Assembly (NCBI RefSeq): GCF_021648855.1
Contig: NZ_JAKJHX010000063.1
Location: 1-23,587 of the forward strand
DNA: 23,587 nt
Direction of reading: 5' to 3'
From: Tychonema litorale BBK16
Lineage (GTDB): Bacteria > Cyanobacteriota > Cyanobacteriia > Cyanobacteriales > Microcoleaceae
Shown here one piece after another: positions 16,806 through 23,587 of this stretch. Numbering within the stretch: position 1 is the stretch's first letter; each line of letters opens with the position of its first letter. The position numbers and the translations under genes are program-made. The notes below the pieces were generated by a model. The model made no database searches and was not told where the DNA came from. It was given only the letters and a program-made list of their open reading frames with translations.

Positions 16806-19016
16806 TTAAGGATGCAAAAACTCTAAATGATCTCCGGGAATCGATCGCAATCTTGCAGCCGATCCTTGCACCTTCAACCTGCCCCGTTCCAACATGATAA
16901 TCCAATCCGCGCGATCGATCACCCTCGGTCTGTGACTGATGAAAATCGTCGTTTTCCCGTGCCGGTACATCAACAACTGCTCTAAAACCTCCGCTTCACT
17001 CGCCGGATCTAAGCCTGCGGTAGATTCGTCTAAAATCAATATGGGTGGGTTGTTGACAATGGCACGCGCGATCGCCAATCTTTGTCTTTGTCCCCCAGAA
17101 ATATTCGCTCCAAACTCCCCTAAAACAGTCTGATATTTATCAGGTAATTGGCTAATGAATTCATCCGCACCAGAAATTCTACAAGCTTTCACAATTAGTT
17201 CAAAGCTAATATCTGGATTACCCAACCGAAAATTATCCAAAATTGAACGACTCCAAAAATGAGCCTCTTGGGGAACCAAAACTACCTGCTGTCTCAGACT
17301 ATCCAGAGACAAATCTTGTAAGTTATAATCACCAATTCTAATATTACCAGACTTCAACGGATACAAACCAGCAATTACCTTCGCTAGCGTACTTTTACCA
17401 CAGCCGGAATAACCAATCAAAGCAATTGCTTGACCGCCGGGAAAGGTGACAGAAAAATTGTCCAGCAAATCAAGTCTACCCGGATAATGAAAACTAGCGC
17501 TCTTACAAACAATATCGTCCCGACTTTGAATTTGTACAAAAGGCTTATTCGCATCATTTTTCGTTTCCGGTTCAGCGTCGATCACTTCCGATAGCCGCTG
17601 GGTTGCTGTCTGGACGCGAGTAATTTCGTCAGAAAATCCTACCAAAGAATTCACAAAATTAGTGACATTTTGACTCATGCTGATAAACGCTAGTAATTGA
17701 CCGATACTCAATACCTTCTCAATTACTAAACCGCTACCAAGCCACAGCAGGGTAATACTACCAGCCGAGCCAACAAAACCAGAAAATACATTGTTGAGAA
17801 TCCCAATTTGTGTAGTCCGAAAAGTCAGATTAGCCAACCGCCCGAAACGAGTTTGTAGTTCTTCCCAAAGTTGCTGGGTGCTGCTAGTAGTTTTGACCGT
17901 GAGCGCACCTTTAAAAGTTTCTACCAAAACGCCCTGAGTTTCGGATTCTAGTACAAGTAAATTCCGTGTCTTCTGCTGTAAAGCAGGTAGAAAAATTATC
18001 GTAGAAACAGTCATCAACAAAGCAATGACTGTAGCTGCAAGTGTTAATTGTCTGCTGTAAAAAAGCATGAAACAAAAAGAAACTACAGCTATAAAAAATT
18101 GACTGGGCAAGCTGATAGCGACTTGAGAAACTAATTGATTTATTTCTTGGATATCTTGTAATCTACTGATAACTTCGCCGCTGCGTCTGCTTTCGTAAAA
18201 ACTCAGAGGCAAACGTAGTAGTTTGCGCCCGAATTCCATCACGAATCCTAATTCTAAGCGCTGGGAAAACTGAGCAATTAAGTTTGACTGAACCAATCCT
18301 AAACTGCTGCTAAATAGGTTCATAACTATAACTGCGATCGCGACACTAGCCAAAAGTTGTGTATCGCCCCGCACCAAGATATCATCAGTGAGAAGTTGTA
18401 CTAAAAAAGGTGAAGAAATCGACAGCAAACCCAAGACCATATTGAGCAAGAATGCTTCCATTAAAATCTTGTGGTAAATGCCAATTCGTCGCATCCATCT
18501 CTGTAGGGAACTTGCGGATGCTTGGCTATCACCTTGATCAAAAAACCGCTCTGGATCGGGTTCAACCAGCAAGCAGAGCCAATCTGTCCAAGCTGCGGCT
18601 AATTCCTCTTTGGAAATATAGCGAATACCGACAGCGGGATCGGCAATTACATATTTTTTGCCCTGTTTTCCATACAAAACTACCCAGTGATAGCCTTGCC
18701 AGTGGATAATAGCAGGTAGAGGAGCATCATCCATCTTATCTAAAATAGCAGACGCTGCTCGGACCGATCGCGCATTTAGCCCGATCGCCTCAGCACCTTG
18801 TTTCAAACCCAGTAAAGTCGTCCCTTGTTGTCCCGTACCAACAAATTCTCGCACGCGACTAACCGTCAAATTCTGACCATAAAACTTAGCAATCGTAGCC
18901 AGACAAGCAGCCCCGCAATCTTCTTCGCTCTGCTGGATAACCACTTGATATTTTTGAGAATTATTTATTTTTCCGTAGAACGGTATTCCAGAAGGAAACG
19001 CGATATTTTTTAGCAT
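16806..19016 (-). CDS. Peptidase-containing (C39) ABC transporter, bacteriocin exporter type
   Basis: This roughly 736-residue membrane protein cleaves double-glycine leaders and exports the released peptide. The N-terminal C39 peptidase has QQSEEDCGAACLATIAKFYG with catalytic Cys34, the GYHWVVLYG histidine, and VIADPA for the aspartate. A multi-helix membrane domain spans about 190-470. The ATPase domain follows: GYSGCGKST near 534, Q-loop VPQEAHFW, signature NISGGQRQR near 639, Walker B ILILDEST near 657 and the switch ISHR. All parts look intact. I chose ATG 19016; a TTG at 19046 would add ten residues and has GGGGG upstream. Three double-glycine precursor genes lie directly upstream on the same strand, and a HlyD adaptor is divergent. 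Confidence 0.93.
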   Translation of the reverse strand: MLKNIAFPSGIPFYGKINNSQKYQVVIQQSEEDCGAACLATIAKFYGQNLTVSRVREFVGTGQQGTTLLGLKQGAEAIGLNARSVRAASAILDKMDDAPLPAIIHWQGYHWVVLYGKQGKKYVIADPAVGIRYISKEELAAAWTDWLCLLVEPDPERFFDQGDSQASASSLQRWMRRIGIYHKILMEAFLLNMVLGLLSISSPFLVQLLTDDILVRGDTQLLASVAIAVIVMNLFSSSLGLVQSNLIAQFSQRLELGFVMEFGRKLLRLPLSFYESRRSGEVISRLQDIQEINQLVSQVAISLPSQFFIAVVSFCFMLFYSRQLTLAATVIALLMTVSTIIFLPALQQKTRNLLVLESETQGVLVETFKGALTVKTTSSTQQLWEELQTRFGRLANLTFRTTQIGILNNVFSGFVGSAGSITLLWLGSGLVIEKVLSIGQLLAFISMSQNVTNFVNSLVGFSDEITRVQTATQRLSEVIDAEPETKNDANKPFVQIQSRDDIVCKSASFHYPGRLDLLDNFSVTFPGGQAIALIGYSGCGKSTLAKVIAGLYPLKSGNIRIGDYNLQDLSLDSLRQQVVLVPQEAHFWSRSILDNFRLGNPDISFELIVKACRISGADEFISQLPDKYQTVLGEFGANISGGQRQRLAIARAIVNNPPILILDESTAGLDPASEAEVLEQLLMYRHGKTTIFISHRPRVIDRADWIIMLERGRLKVQGSAARLRSIPGDHLEFLHP

Positions 19017-19074
19017 TTTGTAAAATGGGTAGAGCCTAAAGAACAATACCCATCCCCCACCACCAAATCAGAAC

Positions 19075-19102
19075 AAAGCACCCATAAAGTTATGGGTGCT
19101 TT
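19075..19102 (-). terminator. Perfect 13-bp hairpin between precursor 1 and the transporter
   Basis: AAAGCACCCATAA at 19075-19087 pairs exactly with TTATGGGTGCTTT at 19090-19102. On the minus strand it follows the precursor gene (stop at 19140) and precedes the transporter start. Only a weak T-rich tail follows. It could be a terminator, an attenuator that keeps transporter expression below peptide expression, or an mRNA-stabilising stem. Confidence 0.65.
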
Positions 19103-19139
19103 ATTGATTCACATCGATTTGAATTGACCGACCTGAACT

Positions 19140-19310
19140 CTACCAGTAACGAACTACTGCTCTGAAAGTACCGTCACAATTGCGGCGATATACGACATGA
19201 CGACGAGGACGGTAACAACGGCGTCTCGAATAATAATGACCACCGTTGACGCTAGCAGATTCTTCAGGGGTGATTTCAGTGAACAGTGATGTGTCTTTAA
19301 GCTCTTGCAT
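19140..19310 (-). CDS. Double-glycine leader peptide, Arg/Tyr-rich core (precursor 1)
   Basis: This 56-residue peptide has a 24-residue acidic leader containing SLFTEITPEESASVNGG, which ends in the Gly-Gly cut site for C39 peptidases. The predicted 32-residue core starts HYYSRRRCYRPRRH and ends RAVVRYW. It contains ten Arg, five Tyr or Trp, and two Cys (core positions 8 and 21) that could form a disulfide, so it is strongly cationic like many antimicrobial peptides. The start is ATG 19310, not the ATG at 19322: GGAG at 19317-19320 lies at ideal spacing for 19310 and overlaps the other. Precursor 2 uses the same GGAGTCAATCATG context. It lies just upstream of the C39 transporter. No maturation enzyme is visible nearby. 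Bioactivity is inference. Confidence 0.85.
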   Translation of the reverse strand: MQELKDTSLFTEITPEESASVNGGHYYSRRRCYRPRRHVVYRRNCDGTFRAVVRYW

Positions 19311-19316
19311 GATTGA

Positions 19317-19320
19317 CTCC
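19317..19320 (-). promoter_or_regulatory. Ribosome binding site deciding the precursor 1 start
   Basis: GGAG on the minus strand lies six bases before ATG 19310. The same GGAGTCAATCATG arrangement occurs before precursor 2 (GGAG at 19658-19661), so the ATG at 19322 is part of the binding site and not the start. Confidence 0.75.
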
Positions 19321-19447
19321 ATTTGAGTTGATGAAATTGTTGGATAAAAACTAGAAATTTTAGCGGATTTTTAGAGTATTGTTTGAATTTGAATAGCTGA
19401 ATTTACAGCACCCAAATTTCTTAGTATCTCCATGCAACTTCCTAGTT

Positions 19448-19651
19448 TTAGTAGTAGTAGTAGCGACGATGCGATGTGTTGTGGACGTAGCCAGTAACTG
19501 GGCGACCATCGAAGTAGGGGTTGTAACTGTAGTTATTGCAGCCACGACGACGACGGCTCGCATAACGATAAGAATAGTGACCACCATTGACGCTGGCAGA
19601 TTCTTCGGCGGTGACTTCAGTAAACAGTGAGGTATCTTTAGTTTCTTGCAT
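19448..19651 (-). CDS. Double-glycine leader peptide, Arg/Tyr/Asn-rich core (precursor 2)
   Basis: This 67-residue peptide has a leader matching precursor 1 at 21 of 24 positions (SLFTEVTAEESASVNGG) and the Gly-Gly cleavage site at residues 23-24. The predicted 43-residue core starts HYSYRYASRRRRGCNNYSYN and ends HNTSHRRYYYY. It has one Cys, ten Tyr and seven or more Arg. The core shares only the HY(S/Y) start and basic, aromatic character with precursor 1. A conserved leader with a diverged core is the usual sign of a duplicated exported-peptide family. Ribosome binding site GGAG with six-base spacing is identical to that of precursor 1. A single Cys would allow dimerisation but not an internal disulfide. 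Confidence 0.83.
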   Translation of the reverse strand: MQETKDTSLFTEVTAEESASVNGGHYSYRYASRRRRGCNNYSYNPYFDGRPVTGYVHNTSHRRYYYY

Positions 19652-19816
19652 GATTGACTCCGTTTTAGTTAATGAAATTGGATAACAATTAGAATCTTTA
19701 GAAGGATTCTAGTGTTTATCAACTACTAATATAGGTTTCTCAAATGGCTAGAGTTCTCCGGAATATTACGGATAATTTTTCAAGGTTTATCCGATCGCAC
19801 AATTTGACATGAATCA

Positions 19817-20053
19817 CTAAACCACTAGAGTTTTGTACGGACGAGAGTGACTCGGATCGTACATATATAGTTGGCTGGAAGGAGGCACGAAAAATAGCAG
19901 ATTGATGCCCTTGCTACTGTCGTTAATGTTGATATCACTGTTGATGTCGCTGTTGCTATCACTGATACCGTTGAGCGTGCCGGCACCGTTGACAGTAGCA
20001 GACTCTGCATCAGCTAACTCTGTAAACAGTGAGTCTTGGTGATTTTTCGTCAT
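19817..20053 (-). CDS. Double-glycine-type leader peptide, Asp/Asn/Ser-rich core (precursor 3)
   Basis: This 78-residue peptide has the leader segment SLFTELADAESATVNGA, related to precursors 1 and 2 but with Gly-Ala in place of Gly-Gly. GA is an accepted variant for C39 peptidases. The predicted 54-residue core is acidic and low-complexity at first (repeated SD, IN and DS pairs around residues 32-48), then hydrophobic (INLLFFVPPSSQLYMY), and ends SHSRPYKTLVV. It contains no Cys. A strong AAGGAG at 20060-20065 stands six bases before the ATG. Its composition is unlike the two basic peptides, so it may have another role, such as a partner or immunity-type peptide, or be a decaying copy. Confidence 0.72.
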   Translation of the reverse strand: MTKNHQDSLFTELADAESATVNGAGTLNGISDSNSDINSDININDSSKGINLLFFVPPSSQLYMYDPSHSRPYKTLVV

Positions 20054-20065
20054 GACGAACTCCTT

Positions 20066-20402
20066 GATGTAATTTAGATATTCAATACTTACGTGTGACG
20101 TTCATGGAACCCGGTTTTTTGAGTCATATGGATATTCGAGGCAACTTTGCCAGCTAATGCTGGGAATTTGTACGGATTGTTAGCTATACCCTCCGAATTC
20201 TGATTGAGACTTTTAAAAATATCCCGTTATCCAGAAAACTCACAATAAAATCACATCTATAGTACCAAGGCACTTTGGTAATCGCTCCCTGAGCTGATCT
20301 GTGGCTAAGTCGCTTTAGTAATCTCTCCCTGAGCGGAGTCGAAGGGTTTTCTTCCTTCTTCCTTCTTCCTTCTTCCTTCTTCCCGTTACCCCCCTTGCCG
20401 CC
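20066..20402. other. Divergent promoter region with several small repeats
   Basis: This 337-base spacer lies between precursor 3 (minus) and the HlyD gene (plus), so both promoters must lie here. It contains AACCCGGTTTTTT (20108-20120), related to the 4893-4960 inverted repeat. It also has a 22-base direct repeat at 20273-20294 and 20313-20334 with two mismatches, carrying TCCCTGAGC, and a heptamer tract at 20351-20384. No gene with a similar leader is hidden here. Confidence 0.55.
20351..20384. repeat. Heptamer tandem repeat CTTCCTT
   Basis: Four perfect CTTCCTT units plus a partial fifth end 18 bases before the HlyD ATG. This is the format of cyanobacterial short tandemly repeated sequences. 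Its pyrimidine-rich nature leaves no Shine-Dalgarno site in the HlyD leader. Confidence 0.85.
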
Positions 20403-21518
20403 ATGCCTCCTATTCCCGAACTCACACCCGCTGAAACTCTTCAGAACGACCAATTTTTGCCTCCTGTCAGCCGCTGGACGACTTTGGGGGGAATTTTGAT
20501 GGTGGCGACTTTTGGGGGTGCGATCGCCCTCGCTAGCGTCACCAAATACAGTGCTATAGTCAAAGCCGATGCGATCGTTCGTCCCGCCGGAGAGGTGCGC
20601 GTCGTCCAAGCTGCTACTGAAGGAACCATTGAAAGCATTGCGGTAAGCGAAAATCAGCAAGTGAAAGCCGGAGATGCGATCGCGGTTGTGAACGCTTCCA
20701 GCTTAGGAAATCAAAAAAAGCAATTCCGAGAAACTCTTACCCAGTCTCAGACAGCAGCAAATCAAATCAACCAGCAACTGCGCGATTTAGAAAGTCAAAT
20801 TTTAGCCAGCGCCCAAATTCAGGCAATTCCAGGTGAAGGTTCCGCACAAAAAGAATTAGTCGAATCTGCTGTGGTAAAATTAGCAACATCATTACCAGAT
20901 GTGGCTGAGCGACTAGGCAGAAGTCGGCGGATTTTGCTCGTGAAGCGATCGGCTATTCAACAACAATTAATTCAAGCGAAAAAAGAACTTAGTCAAGTTG
21001 ATTTAAAACTCAAAAATAGTGTGGTGCGATCGCCAGCAGATGGTACAATTCTGAGATTGGAAGTGCGAAGTCCTGGTCAAACGGTGCAGGCCGGAAGTGC
21101 GATCGCGCAAATCGTCCCCAGTGGCGTACCTCTAGTAGTCAAAGCCAGAGTCACATCTCAAGATATCGCCAGCATCCAAATCGGCCAACCCGTACAAATG
21201 AGAATTTCCGCTTTGCCTTTCCCCGACTACGGTACATTGAAAGGTACTGTCAGCGAAATTGCTCCAGATGCGATCGCGCCTCAAAATCCTGCTAATAATT
21301 TAGGTGGATCGTATTACGAAGTTTCGATTAAGCCAGAACAAACTTATTTAACTAAACTCGAATCTACTGGTAATCAAGCATTTGGAACTGCTCAAACAAA
21401 GACTCCACGGCAATATTCAATTCAGTCGGGAATGGAAGGAAGAGCTGATATTATTACTGGTCAAGAAACTGTTTTAACATTTATTTTACGGAAGGCAAGA
21501 TTAGTGACGGATATGTAA
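20403..21518 (+). CDS. HlyD-family periplasmic adaptor (membrane fusion protein)
   Basis: This 371-residue protein links an inner-membrane ABC exporter to an outer-membrane channel. A proline-rich cytoplasmic N-terminus is followed by one membrane helix (about 28-48, GGILMVATFGGAIALASVT). A lipoyl-like half-domain follows (VRVVQAATEGTIESIAVSENQQVKAGDAIAVV), then a coiled-coil hairpin, then the second lipoyl half with VVRSPADGTI, and the beta-barrel region (VVKARVTSQDIASIQIGQPVQMRI). The hairpin has only about 100 residues, and the protein is short compared with the 430-500 residues common for this class. That suggests an internal deletion or a naturally short coil. It is divergent from the precursors and transporter and probably works with them. 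No TolC gene is in the window. Confidence 0.88.
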   Translation: MPPIPELTPAETLQNDQFLPPVSRWTTLGGILMVATFGGAIALASVTKYSAIVKADAIVRPAGEVRVVQAATEGTIESIAVSENQQVKAGDAIAVVNASSLGNQKKQFRETLTQSQTAANQINQQLRDLESQILASAQIQAIPGEGSAQKELVESAVVKLATSLPDVAERLGRSRRILLVKRSAIQQQLIQAKKELSQVDLKLKNSVVRSPADGTILRLEVRSPGQTVQAGSAIAQIVPSGVPLVVKARVTSQDIASIQIGQPVQMRISALPFPDYGTLKGTVSEIAPDAIAPQNPANNLGGSYYEVSIKPEQTYLTKLESTGNQAFGTAQTKTPRQYSIQSGMEGRADIITGQETVLTFILRKARLVTDM

Positions 21519-21565
21519 TTAGTCTTTCAAGACTTATGGCACGACTACCAAGACTGAGGTAAATT

Positions 21566-21937
21566 ATGACCAAAAATGAAACATGGATTGTTTACAAAAC
21601 TGAATCTATGAGTGCGGAAGGCTGGAGGGAACGAAGGCTAATGCCGGATGGTGGCTTGACAGACATTCTGTCAGAAGAGTGGGATTTTTCGGGGAAATTG
21701 CCTGAAATTGGCGATCGCGTGCGAGAATACGAAAACCTCGAAGATCCGGGTAACGGAGTCACCCACGGTCGAGATAGCAATTGGATTGTGAAAAGCATCC
21801 ACAACTTCTCATCTAGCGATACAAACCTGGAAATCATGGTCTGTTATTGCGCCTATGAACCTGTTGAGTCTAAATGGGTTAAATTAAAACGAGGAAAGCC
21901 AGTGAATGAGATTTTGCAACCCGCTGAAATTGGGTAA
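21566..21937 (+). CDS. Hypothetical protein, 123 aa
   Basis: This soluble protein has no signal peptide or membrane helix. It contains WIVYKTESMSAEGWRERRLM, a Gly/Pro-rich GKLPEIGDRVREYE, and a C-terminal YEPVESKWVKLKRGKP. The alternating pattern suggests a small beta-rich fold. GAGG lies about eight bases before the ATG. It follows the HlyD gene by 47 bases on the same strand, so co-transcription is possible, but nothing in its sequence points to peptide export or immunity. I do not recognise the family. Confidence 0.7.
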   Translation: MTKNETWIVYKTESMSAEGWRERRLMPDGGLTDILSEEWDFSGKLPEIGDRVREYENLEDPGNGVTHGRDSNWIVKSIHNFSSSDTNLEIMVCYCAYEPVESKWVKLKRGKPVNEILQPAEIG

Positions 21938-21963
21938 AAATCTGAGCCTTTCTAATTAATTAT

Positions 21964-22014
21964 CTTCAGTCCGCGCAGGCGGACTTTGTTTTTGTAGACG
22001 CGGTTTCAACCGCC
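21964..22014. repeat. 51-base dispersed double-hairpin repeat, copy 2
   Basis: It matches 6087-6137 at 46 of 51 positions with no gaps, and keeps the GCGGTT/AACCGC palindrome and the AGTCCGC/GCGGACT pair. It lies between the 123-residue hypothetical gene and the broken mazF gene, which converge. Confidence 0.8.
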
Positions 22015-22054
22015 GGGTTTATGTGTACTAATATCAATTAAACACTCCAAATTT

Positions 22055-22402
22055 TTATAAACCAAAACAGTAACGAACCGCCGATTCAACTTCTAACATT
22101 TTTTCTGCGGAAAGTTCCCCTGCTGAATCCGTAGGAAATCGCTCTTTATCCAAAGATCAAATCTGAAAACAGAGGAAAACTGTTTCTATTTCCAAACCAC
22201 TTTCAGACGCAGAAACACGCACATTTGTTCTATATTCGCGGTGAATATTAGTTCCTTTAGTGCCGACAATGACAGTAACAACTAAGGGTGACTGGTTAAT
22301 AGTATCAATGGAAAGCACCAAAACAGGTCGCATTCCAGCTTGTTCTCTTCCATGAACTGGGTTAAGATTGACAAAATAAATTTTTCCTCGCTGAATGCTC
22401 AT
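22055..22402 (-). pseudogene. mazF: MazF/PemK-type toxin with an in-frame TGA
   Basis: MazF toxins are small ribonucleases held in check by an antitoxin. The first 81 residues are typical: RGKIYFVNLNPVHGREQAGMRPVLVLSID at the N-terminus and ETVFLCFQI at 73-81. A TGA at 22157-22159 then occupies the place of the expected Arg codon (CGA to TGA). The same frame continues SLDKERFPTDSAGELSAEKM, then LEVESAVRYCFGL, to a natural TAA at 22055-22057. The full frame is 116 codons including its stop, a normal MazF length. The toxin is therefore probably truncated and inactive, unless the TGA is read through or is a sequencing error. It overlaps the antitoxin gene by four bases (ATGA). Confidence 0.85.
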
Positions 22403-22650
22403 AATGCTTCTAAACCATCCATTTCTGCCACAATAAACTCTCGACCGATCGCAGCAATCTCAACTTGAATATCTGGATCGTTGGCCATCTCTGCTATCTC
22501 TGCTTCCAGGTATTTAGCATTAGCGAGTTTATTAGCTATGTAAGTTTTCTCCCGCACTCGGCAAGCGATACGTTCCAGCAGCCAAAGTTGTTCTTCTATC
22601 GACAGGGAACTAATAGAACGTTCAATTTCTACTAAAGTTTGTGAAATCAT
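22399..22650 (-). CDS. Antitoxin of a MazF-type toxin pair
   Basis: This 83-residue, largely helical acidic protein begins MISQTLVEIERSISSLSIEEQ. It contains LWLLERIACRVREK and ends IAAIGREFIVAEMDGLEAL. Antitoxins of this kind are common immediately upstream of mazF in cyanobacteria. I chose ATG 22650, with GAGG eight bases upstream, over the in-frame ATG at 22683, whose added residues MRWGKKQEETK do not look like the family. The ATGA overlap with the toxin gene indicates tight coupling. The antitoxin looks intact although its toxin carries a stop, a state expected when a pair decays from the toxin side. Confidence 0.82.
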   Translation of the reverse strand: MISQTLVEIERSISSLSIEEQLWLLERIACRVREKTYIANKLANAKYLEAEIAEMANDPDIQVEIAAIGREFIVAEMDGLEAL

Positions 22651-22895
22651 TTTAGTTTCCTCTTGTTTTTTGCCCCATCGCAAATCATCGAGATTTGTTT
22701 GAATGAGACAGGGCCCATTCCGAATAGATTCATTATTGCGATCGCTTACTTATCTTGTATCTATATTATACGACATAGTGGCGTAGCAGCTTATGACGCA
22801 CACTCCAACGACTCCAGACGATTCAGCAAGTCGGATTTGCCCCTTGTTTTTTCCCGACAAAAAATGTAAAATTCTAAAAACATGGGTTGTAAGCA

Positions 22896-23587
22896 ATGAA
22901 CGAAGCGCGCCGCGAAGCCTATCAAAATCTGATTGAATCTCTCCTCACCTGTACCAGCGAGGAAGAAATCGAGATTCTGCAAGCTAACCTAGAATTAATA
23001 GATGATGGTTTTGCTCAATATTTGCGAGAGTGGGCAACTGAAACTCTGACAACCTTGGATGCAGAACAAGCATACAATTGTGCTAATATTTTATATGGTT
23101 TAGATTTCACTTTTTATAATTTGCGTCAAGGCAGTCGGGCAAGTAATTTAGAGGTTGGTATTGCTTGTCTGGAGATAGGATTAACTCTTGTCACCCGCGA
23201 AACGTATCCAGAAAAGTGGGCTAGGTTTCAAAACAGTCTGGGAGGTGATTACCTCTACAGAATCAGAGGGGAAAAAGCCGAGAATCTGGAATTGGCGATC
23301 GCAGCTTTTGAGGCATCCTTGGAAGTTTACACCCGCGACGCATTTCCCGAAGACTGGGCAAGGAGTCAAAATAATTTGGGGATGGCGTACCAAAACAGAA
23401 TCAGAGGGGAAAAAGCCGAGAATCTGGAATTGGCGATCGCAGCTTTTGAGGCATCCTTGGAAGTTTACACCCGCGACGCATTTCCCGAAGACTGGGCAAG
23501 GAGTCAAAATAATTTGGCGAATGCCTACCTCTACAGAATCAGAGGGGAAAAAGCCGAGAATCTGGAATTGGCGATCGCAGCTTTTGA
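22896..23587 (+). CDS. TPR-repeat protein, N-terminal part (cut by window edge)
   Basis: The open frame from ATG 22896 runs off the window end after 230 codons. The first 110 or so residues (MNEARREAYQNLIESLLTCT...) are helical without obvious repeats. Then come units of 46 residues containing RIRGEKAENLELAIAAFEAS followed by LEVYTRDAFPEDWARSQNNL, a tetratricopeptide-like repeat well known in cyanobacterial proteins. Two full DNA units (138 bases each, at 23259-23396 and 23397-23534) and part of a third are nearly identical. Proteins of this build often end in a CHAT protease domain, but that part is outside the window. There is no clear ribosome binding site. Confidence 0.85.
   Translation, partial: MNEARREAYQNLIESLLTCTSEEEIEILQANLELIDDGFAQYLREWATETLTTLDAEQAYNCANILYGLDFTFYNLRQGSRASNLEVGIACLEIGLTLVTRETYPEKWARFQNSLGGDYLYRIRGEKAENLELAIAAFEASLEVYTRDAFPEDWARSQNNLGMAYQNRIRGEKAENLELAIAAFEASLEVYTRDAFPEDWARSQNNLANAYLYRIRGEKAENLELAIAAF
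23259..23587 (+). repeat. 138-base tandem repeat encoding TPR units
   Basis: Units begin at 23259, 23397 and 23535, each with AGAATCAGAGGGGAAAAAGC. The first 115 or so bases of the unit are identical between copies and each unit carries one GGCGATCGCAG (HIP1). Differences are confined to the last part of each unit. The third unit is cut by the window end. Confidence 0.92.

Noticed and set aside
20184..20660. 158-codon minus-strand frame overlapping the HlyD start
   Set aside because: It reads through tandem repeats, giving low-complexity KKEEGRRKKEE, and is antisense to HlyD.
23181..23507. Minus-strand frame with repeated TPCPVFGKCVAG
   Set aside because: It is a shadow of the 138-base TPR repeat; the plus-strand frame is the recognised family.
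23259..23587. CRISPR array
   Set aside because: The repeats are directly abutting 138-base coding units without spacers.

Overview
The window looks like chromosomal DNA of a filamentous cyanobacterium, probably of the Oscillatoria/Microcoleus type. The evidence is a photosystem I psaK gene, many GCGATCGC (HIP1) octamers both inside and between genes, an aspartate kinase with duplicated regulatory halves, and abundant small palindromic repeats between genes. I cannot name the species from the sequence. No rRNA, tRNA or CRISPR array was recognised.

Layout. Positions 1-1593: a DNA cytosine-5 methyltransferase that converges and overlaps with a hypothetical gene. Positions 1730-6060: core metabolism, with lysC and ackA on the minus strand, psaK on the plus strand and a histidine-phosphatase gene on the minus strand. 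Positions 6129-8239: a two-gene operon of a RecF/OLD-like ATPase and a TOPRIM-like protein, followed by a solitary DUF433 antitoxin-like gene. Positions 8353-14758: phosphoketolase (xfp), glycine oxidase (thiO), a 2Fe-2S ferredoxin and citramalate synthase (cimA). Positions 14896-16711: a DUF1016/YhcG-type nuclease gene broken by an early stop, and a Uma2-family gene. Positions 16806-21518: a peptide-export cluster. Positions 21566-23587: a hypothetical gene, an antitoxin/MazF pair whose toxin carries an internal stop, and the start of a repeat-rich TPR protein cut by the window edge.

How the genes work together. Phosphoketolase makes acetyl phosphate and acetate kinase can convert it to acetate plus ATP; both are on the minus strand about 3.5 kb apart. 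The most coherent accessory system is at 16.8-21.5 kb. It has a C39-peptidase ABC transporter, three small genes whose products share a SLFTE...VNGG (or NGA) leader ending in a double-glycine-type cleavage site, and a divergent HlyD-type adaptor. This is a bacteriocin-like secretion cassette. Two precursors have Arg/Tyr-rich cores, and the third has a very different Asp/Asn/Ser-rich core. No lanthionine synthetase, radical SAM or other maturation enzyme is visible.

Two accessory genes, the DUF1016 nuclease and MazF, each continue in the same frame beyond one stop codon, which suggests single-base inactivation. Intergenic repeats also affect coding sequence: one appears to have inserted in frame into cimA, and others supply the last codons of the TOPRIM-like and thiO genes. 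The ATPase gene separately carries an in-frame 15-base minisatellite.
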